Notes under the pieces: generated by a model | The model's database searches: none | Told to the model about the DNA's origin: nothing | What the model saw: only the letters and a program-made list of their open reading frames with translations | Assembly (NCBI RefSeq): GCF_030063475.1 | Contig: NZ_JASIRT010000001.1 | Location: 372,001-436,000 of the forward strand | Direction of reading: 5' to 3' | Source: Roseomonas sp. E05 | GTDB taxonomy: Bacteria > Pseudomonadota > Alphaproteobacteria > Acetobacterales > Acetobacteraceae | DNA: 64,000 nt | Shown: positions 60,048 to 64,000 of the stretch, piece after piece | How the letters are laid out: each line of letters starts with the position of its first letter | Position numbering within the stretch: position 1 is the stretch's first letter | Made by a program: the position numbers and the translations under genes

Positions 60048-61094
60048 ATGTCCGAGCGCCTCGCCACCGAACTTGGCCCGCAGGACCCGCCGGCCCCGCC
60101 CCGCAGCGCCTCGCAGGCCTCGGCGCCGGGCCAGAGCGCGCAGTGGGACGGCCCGACCTATTACGGCCGCCCCCAGCTCAAGGCGGCGCCCTTCAACAAC
60201 TGGGTGGTCGGCGGCTACATCTTCCTCGGCGGGCTCGCGGGCGCGGCGGCGCTGCTCGGCGCCGTGGCCGACCGCACGCGCGGCCCGGAGGCGGCACCCA
60301 CCGTGCGACGCGGGCGCGCCCTCTCCATGCTGGCGCCGACCCTCGGCGCGGGGCTGCTGATCTACGACCTCCACACGCCACAGCGCTTCTACAACATGCT
60401 GCGCGTCGCCAAGCCCACCTCGCCGATGTCCATCGGCACCTGGATCCTGATGAGCTTCAGCGCCTTCTCGATGCTGGGCACGGCGGCCTCGGCCGCGTCG
60501 CGCTGGCTGCCGCGCCTCCCCTTCCTGCGCCGCACCGCGCGCGCCGCCCAGATCCCCGCGGCCGTGACGGGGGCGGGCATGACGACCTACACCGCCGCCC
60601 TGCTCTCCGCGACCTCCACGCCGCTCTGGGCGGCCGCGCCGCAGAGCATGGCGGTGCGCTTCGGCAGTTCCTCCCTCGCGGCCGGCGCGGCGGCGCTGTC
60701 CATGGGCGATACCGGGCGGGTGGGGCGCGCGCTGGACAAGGTGGCGCTGCTGGCCCTCGCGGCGGATCTTGCCGCCACCTGCGTCTCGCACAACACCTAC
60801 CGGAAGACCGGCGTCGCGCCGGCGCTCGAAGGCGAGTGGGGCAAGCTGGAGAAACTGGGCGCAACCGGCCTGGGCACGCTGCTGCCGATGGGGCTCTACA
60901 CCGCCTCGCTGGCGCGCGGGCGCTCGCCGGCGCTGTCCACCCTGGCCGGCCTCGCCACACTGGCCGGCAGCGCCATGCTGCGCGTCTCCATCATGGCGGC
61001 GGGCGATGAATCGGCGAACCGGCCGGATGTCAGCTTCCGCTTCACCCGGCCGCAGAACCTGCCGAAGCGGCGTTCGCGCTGGTTCCGGCGGTAG
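60048..61094 (+). CDS. NrfD/PsrC-type membrane subunit
   Basis: Polysulfide-reductase/NrfD-family integral membrane protein of 348 residues. A polar N-terminal lead (1-45) is followed by FNNWVVGGYIFLGGLAGAAA and about eight transmembrane helices, with IYDLHTPQRFYNMLRV and MSIGTWILMSFSAF typical of quinone-interacting NrfD proteins. It replaces the cytochrome b (FdnI) used in E. coli formate dehydrogenase N. It is preceded by GAGGAG, 11 bases after the FeS gene. A dispersed repeat copy starts right after the stop. Confidence 0.88.
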   Translation: MSERLATELGPQDPPAPPRSASQASAPGQSAQWDGPTYYGRPQLKAAPFNNWVVGGYIFLGGLAGAAALLGAVADRTRGPEAAPTVRRGRALSMLAPTLGAGLLIYDLHTPQRFYNMLRVAKPTSPMSIGTWILMSFSAFSMLGTAASAASRWLPRLPFLRRTARAAQIPAAVTGAGMTTYTAALLSATSTPLWAAAPQSMAVRFGSSSLAAGAAALSMGDTGRVGRALDKVALLALAADLAATCVSHNTYRKTGVAPALEGEWGKLEKLGATGLGTLLPMGLYTASLARGRSPALSTLAGLATLAGSAMLRVSIMAAGDESANRPDVSFRFTRPQNLPKRRSRWFRR

Positions 61095-61243
61095 AAAGGC
61101 CGGGGGAATGAATTCCCCCAGACCCCCTTCTTCTTTCTTCGGGTTTCCCGCACAGGCGGGAAGCGCGGTCCCAAACTGGCAAAAAGAAGATGGGTCAAAC
61201 CTGCAGGTTTGAGCGGGGGAATTCATTCCCCCAGTCCTTTTTC
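61095..61243. repeat. Dispersed inverted-arm element, copy 10 (with 20-bp palindrome)
   Basis: It fills the gap between the NrfD gene and the 3' end of selC. The left arm has G5-AATGAATT-C5; the centre has TTCGGGTTTCCCGCACAGGC. The right arm carries GTCAAACCTGCAGGTTTGAG at 61194-61213 and ends CAGTCCTTTTTC. Confidence 0.92.
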
Positions 61244-61246
61244 TGC

Positions 61247-61339
61247 TGGCGGAGGCGGATGGGAATCGAACCCACCACCCGCTCTGAACGGGCCACTGGT
61301 TTTGAAGACCAGGAGGGCCACCAGACCCCGATCGCCTCC
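61247..61339 (-). tRNA. selC: tRNA-Sec (anticodon UCA)
   Basis: On the minus strand the acceptor stem opens GGAGGCGA. The anticodon stem-loop CTGGTCTTCAAAACCAG reads TCA. A long variable arm (GGCCCGTTCAGAGCGGGT) and the T-arm GTGGGTTCGATTCCCAT are present, and CCA is encoded (61247-61249). The extended acceptor and variable arms are typical of selenocysteine tRNA. Confidence 0.95.
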
Positions 61340-61380
61340 ATCCCTTTCCCTACAACGCCTCGCGCCGGGCCGCCACCCGC

Positions 61381-63264
61381 TCAGTCCGGATGCGCCAGCA
61401 CGCGGTGATCGCCGACACGGCGCGTGAAGTGAATGGCATCGAGATGTTCGAGCAGCGGCACACTGTATTTGCGCGAGATGCCGAGCGCCGCACCGGCTTC
61501 CTTCACCAGCAGGCCGGGCGACTGGGACAGCCGCGGCGCCAGGATGCGCTGCGCCGCCGCGATCGCGTCACGGTGGAACAGCACGTCGCGCTTCTGCACG
61601 CGGTCATGCGTGCGCACGAGGATGCCGGCGCGCACCAGCTTCTCCAGCAGACGCCGCGCCTGCGGTCCGGGTGCCACGACACTGGCATCGGGAGGGCTCA
61701 GGCCACCCTGGCGCAAGGCTTCCGCCAGCTTCGCCGCCAGCGCGGCCTCCTGCTGCGCGCGCGCCTGCTCCTGCGCCGGGCGCGGAACCCGCACCGCGCC
61801 GCCCTCCTGCCGCAGCGCGCCGTCCGCGACGAGGCGCGTCACCGCCTCGTCCAGCACAGGCGTCCCCGCCTCCGGCAGGAGCGCCGGCAGCTTGTCGCGC
61901 GGCAGACCCTCGGGATGCGCCGCGAGGCGCGCGGGCAACTGCGCGAGGAGCGCCTCGAACGCCGCACGCGCCACCGCGGCCCGGCCACGGGTGACGATGA
62001 CCGGCAGTTCCTGGAGGACTTCCCCCAGCCGCGCCGGCGCCAGCCCGGCCAGACGCGCCAGGCGCTGCAGCGCGACGCCGGCGGCCCCGGCCTGCGTGAT
62101 CTCGCGCGCCACCACCTCTGCCGGCCCGGCGGAGGCCAGGGCCGCAAGATGCTCCAGCACCGCCGGCGCGTGGCGCCGAAGCCGCGCCGTTTCCGCGTCA
62201 AGGACGCGGCCGCCCGCCACCGTCCGCGCCGGCGAGGCGAGACGCAGCACGAAATGCTCCCGCGCCGGCACCGCGACGGGCATGGCGCAGCGCAGTTGCG
62301 CCAGGGACGTCTCGCCGGGTTCCAGGACCTCACGGTCCAGCAGGCGCAAGCGGGCCTCCACCTCCTGCGTGCCGAGCAGCAGGCGCAGCCGGGCAGTGTT
62401 GCGCAGCGGCGGCGCATCCGCCACCGCCCGCAGCGTGACGCTCAGCCATTCGGAGGGCGGCAGCGCGCCCCGGGCCGCCAGGGCGGCACCCCGCGGCACC
62501 TGCGCCGCCTCGATGCCGCGCAGGTTCACCGCCACGCGCTGGCCGGGCTGCGCCAGCGTCACCTTCGCGCCATGCACCTGCAGGCTCCGCACCCGCAGCT
62601 CCGGCCCGGCGGGCACCAGCTCGATCTCGTCTCCGGCCGCGAGCGGCCCTCCCCGCAGCGTGCCCGTCACCACCGTGCCATGCCCGGCGATGCTGAAGGC
62701 GCGGTCGATCGGCAGGTAGGGCACGCCGCCGGCCGCGGCCGGCCCGGCATCCCGCAGCACGGCGCCGACCGCTTCCTTCAGGGCCGCGATGCCCTCCCCG
62801 ACGGTGGCGGCGGTGAGCACGGGCGGCGGCCCCTGGAAGCCGGCGCGCGCCGCAAGGGCCGCAGCCTCCCGCGCCGCGGCCTCCGCCTCCGCCGGCGTGA
62901 CCAGGTCGGTCTTGCTGATGGCGATCACGGCACGACGCAGCCCGAGCAGCGCGGCGATGTCCACATGCTCGACGGTCTGCGGCTTGATGCCCTCGTTCGC
63001 CGCCACCACCAGCAGCACCGCGTTGATGCCGGTGGCGCCGGAGACCATGGTGCGCACGAAGCGCTCGTGACCGGGCATGTCGATGATGTCCACCACCCTG
63101 CCCGGCGCGTCGCCCAGCGTGAAATGCGCGAAGCCCAGCGCGATCGAGATGCCGCGCCGCTTCTCCTCGGGCAGGCGGTCGGTGTCCATGCCGGTCAGGG
63201 CGCGCACCAGGGCGGTCTTGCCGTGGTCCACATGGCCGATGGCGCCGAGCAGCAGGCGGTTCAT
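61381..63264 (-). CDS. selB: Selenocysteine-specific elongation factor SelB
   Basis: EF-Tu-like GTPase that delivers Sec-tRNA to UGA codons marked by a SECIS hairpin, 627 residues. The G domain holds GAIGHVDHGKTALVRALTG, DIIDMPGHERFV and SKTDL. Domains II and III follow (about 175-340), then four winged-helix domains in the C-terminal half that bind SECIS. It starts inside the selA stop (ATGA), so selA and selB are coupled, with selC 41 bases downstream of selB. Confidence 0.94.
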   Translation of the reverse strand: MNRLLLGAIGHVDHGKTALVRALTGMDTDRLPEEKRRGISIALGFAHFTLGDAPGRVVDIIDMPGHERFVRTMVSGATGINAVLLVVAANEGIKPQTVEHVDIAALLGLRRAVIAISKTDLVTPAEAEAAAREAAALAARAGFQGPPPVLTAATVGEGIAALKEAVGAVLRDAGPAAAGGVPYLPIDRAFSIAGHGTVVTGTLRGGPLAAGDEIELVPAGPELRVRSLQVHGAKVTLAQPGQRVAVNLRGIEAAQVPRGAALAARGALPPSEWLSVTLRAVADAPPLRNTARLRLLLGTQEVEARLRLLDREVLEPGETSLAQLRCAMPVAVPAREHFVLRLASPARTVAGGRVLDAETARLRRHAPAVLEHLAALASAGPAEVVAREITQAGAAGVALQRLARLAGLAPARLGEVLQELPVIVTRGRAAVARAAFEALLAQLPARLAAHPEGLPRDKLPALLPEAGTPVLDEAVTRLVADGALRQEGGAVRVPRPAQEQARAQQEAALAAKLAEALRQGGLSPPDASVVAPGPQARRLLEKLVRAGILVRTHDRVQKRDVLFHRDAIAAAQRILAPRLSQSPGLLVKEAGAALGISRKYSVPLLEHLDAIHFTRRVGDHRVLAHPD

Positions 63265-64000
63265 GCCGGCTCTCTCGCCTGGCGGACGGCCTCGGCGATC
63301 TCCGGCAGCTCGTCCTCGCTGACGGCGAGCATGTCCAGCAGCACCCGCCCGCCGGCGATGCGGCCGATCACCGCCGGCTGGTGCAGCCGCAGGCGCCGCG
63401 CCAGCTCCTCCGCCGGGAGGCCGGGGACGGCAAGGCTGACGGCCTGGCTGGCCACCCCCTCGCCCGGCAGCGCGCCGCCGCCGGCATGGCCCTCGCTCGC
63501 CACCACCTTGGTTTCCGCCAGCCCCTCCAGCAGGGTGGCCAGCCGGTCCGCCCGCGCGCGCAGTTCGGCCTCCGTCTGCCCGAGCATCCGCAGCACCGGC
63601 AGGCGCTGCGGTGCGTCGCGGTGCAGGCGCAGCGTCGCCTCCAGCGCGGCGAGCGTCATCTTGTCCAGCCGCACCGCGCGCAGCAGCGGGTGACGGCGCA
63701 AGGGATCGATCGCCGCACGGCGGCCGACCAGCACGCCCGCCTGCGGGCCGCCGAGCAGCTTGTCGCCGCTGAAGGCCACGAGGTCGGCACCCGCCGCGAG
63801 GCATTCCGGCACGGTCGGCTCATGGGCATGGCCGAGCGGGCGCAGGTCGGCCAGCGTGCCGCTGCCGAGATCCTCCATCACCAGCAGCCCGTGCTCGCGC
63901 GCCAGCCCGGCCAGCTCGCCGACACCGGTCTCCGCACTGAAGCCGAGGATGCGGAAGTTGCTGCGATGCACCTTCAGCAGCACGCGCGTCTCGGCGGTGA
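63261..64000 (-). CDS. selA: L-seryl-tRNA(Sec) selenium transferase SelA (5' partial)
   Basis: PLP enzyme that converts seryl-tRNA(Sec) to selenocysteyl-tRNA(Sec) with selenophosphate. The C-terminal 246 residues are visible; the frame runs out of the window. VHRSNFRILGF and MEDLGSGTLADLRPLGHAHE are present, with the PLP-lysine segment FSGDKLLGGPQAGVLVG. It overlaps selB by 4 bases. Confidence 0.94.
   Translation of the reverse strand, partial: TAETRVLLKVHRSNFRILGFSAETGVGELAGLAREHGLLVMEDLGSGTLADLRPLGHAHEPTVPECLAAGADLVAFSGDKLLGGPQAGVLVGRRAAIDPLRRHPLLRAVRLDKMTLAALEATLRLHRDAPQRLPVLRMLGQTEAELRARADRLATLLEGLAETKVVASEGHAGGGALPGEGVASQAVSLAVPGLPAEELARRLRLHQPAVIGRIAGGRVLLDMLAVSEDELPEIAEAVRQAREPA

Noticed and set aside
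20083-61213. The repeated 20-bp palindrome as a CRISPR-like repeat
   Set aside because: The copies are kilobases apart, with no regular spacers and no cas genes.
3522-61243. The ten inverted-arm elements as MITEs or insertion-sequence remnants
   Set aside because: No transposase fragment or target-site duplication is seen, and all copies lie at stop codons. A terminator or BIME-like explanation fits better, though an origin by transposition cannot be excluded.
61190-61430. Short open frames running over tRNA-Sec
   Set aside because: They are translations of the repeat arm and the tRNA gene.

Overview
The window is about 72% GC chromosomal DNA from an alphaproteobacterium, most likely an Acetobacteraceae member of the Roseomonas type. 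The reasons are codon use, the lptFG-lptD-surA-rsmA block, a MucR regulator with an alphaproteobacterial zinc-finger variant, an alphaproteobacterial type SOS box, a Sec-formate-dehydrogenase locus and a C30-type carotenoid cluster that would fit a pink-pigmented organism. The genus is an inference. No phage, insertion sequence, plasmid or CRISPR array is visible.

Layout. 1-3.5 kb: ftsY (5' cut), then an EEP-phosphatase/PLD cardiolipin-synthase pair (ybhP/clsB-like). 3.6-7.6 kb: a small accessory catabolic island with an enolase-superfamily enzyme, a broken TctC-type binding protein, a sugar O-acetyltransferase, a GntR/FCD regulator and a creatininase-family amidohydrolase. 7.7-20 kb (minus strand): a phosphotransferase, holC, a VOC protein, two M17 aminopeptidases, and the envelope block lptF-lptG-lptD-surA-rsmA, in which rsmA lacks a canonical start codon and pdxA is missing. 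20-26 kb: a lipoprotein serine protease, two paralogous GT-A/DUF4214-like glycosyltransferases around tsaC and cysQ, and rsmI. 26-33 kb: LppC-like lipoprotein, PhoR-like kinase, DinB protein, a two-gene predicted DNA-modification/repair radical SAM system behind a perfect SOS box, and hemW. 33-39.6 kb: miaB-phoH-ybeY-corC-lnt and an HTH regulator. 39.7-42.7 kb: fur-olsB-olsA (ornithine lipids) and mucR. 42.8-47.5 kb: tusA, rimI-tsaB, a VanX-type dipeptidase, lolA, a class I glutamine amidotransferase and xthA. 47.7-57.2 kb: galE and then a carotenoid operon. 57.4-64 kb: a small membrane peptide, tRNA-Leu, a 2-hydroxyacid dehydrogenase, electron-transfer subunits of a formate dehydrogenase, and the selenocysteine machinery selC-selB-selA (selA cut at the right edge).

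How the genes work together. The carotenoid operon holds a fused HpnC-HpnD squalene-synthase protein, two CrtI-family desaturase/oxidases, an acyltransferase, a glycosyltransferase and an aldehyde dehydrogenase. This is the enzyme set expected for a staphyloxanthin-like glycosylated, acylated C30 carotenoid acid made from hydroxysqualene or squalene. A palindrome matching the PpsR/CrtJ pattern TGT-N12-ACA lies just upstream. The Sec machinery sits next to the FeS and NrfD-type subunits of a formate dehydrogenase whose catalytic, presumably Sec-containing, subunit is not in the window.

The most striking non-coding signal is a dispersed intergenic element. Ten copies of about 60-150 bp sit within about 40 bases of a stop codon, most of them directly against it. 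Each full copy is a pair of inverted arms ending in a G5/C5 palindrome and a T-run, which looks like a bidirectional terminator or BIME-like element. Five copies carry an embedded 20-bp palindrome (GTCAAACCTGCAGGTTTGAC) at one fixed position. A second, two-hairpin repeat family occurs twice.
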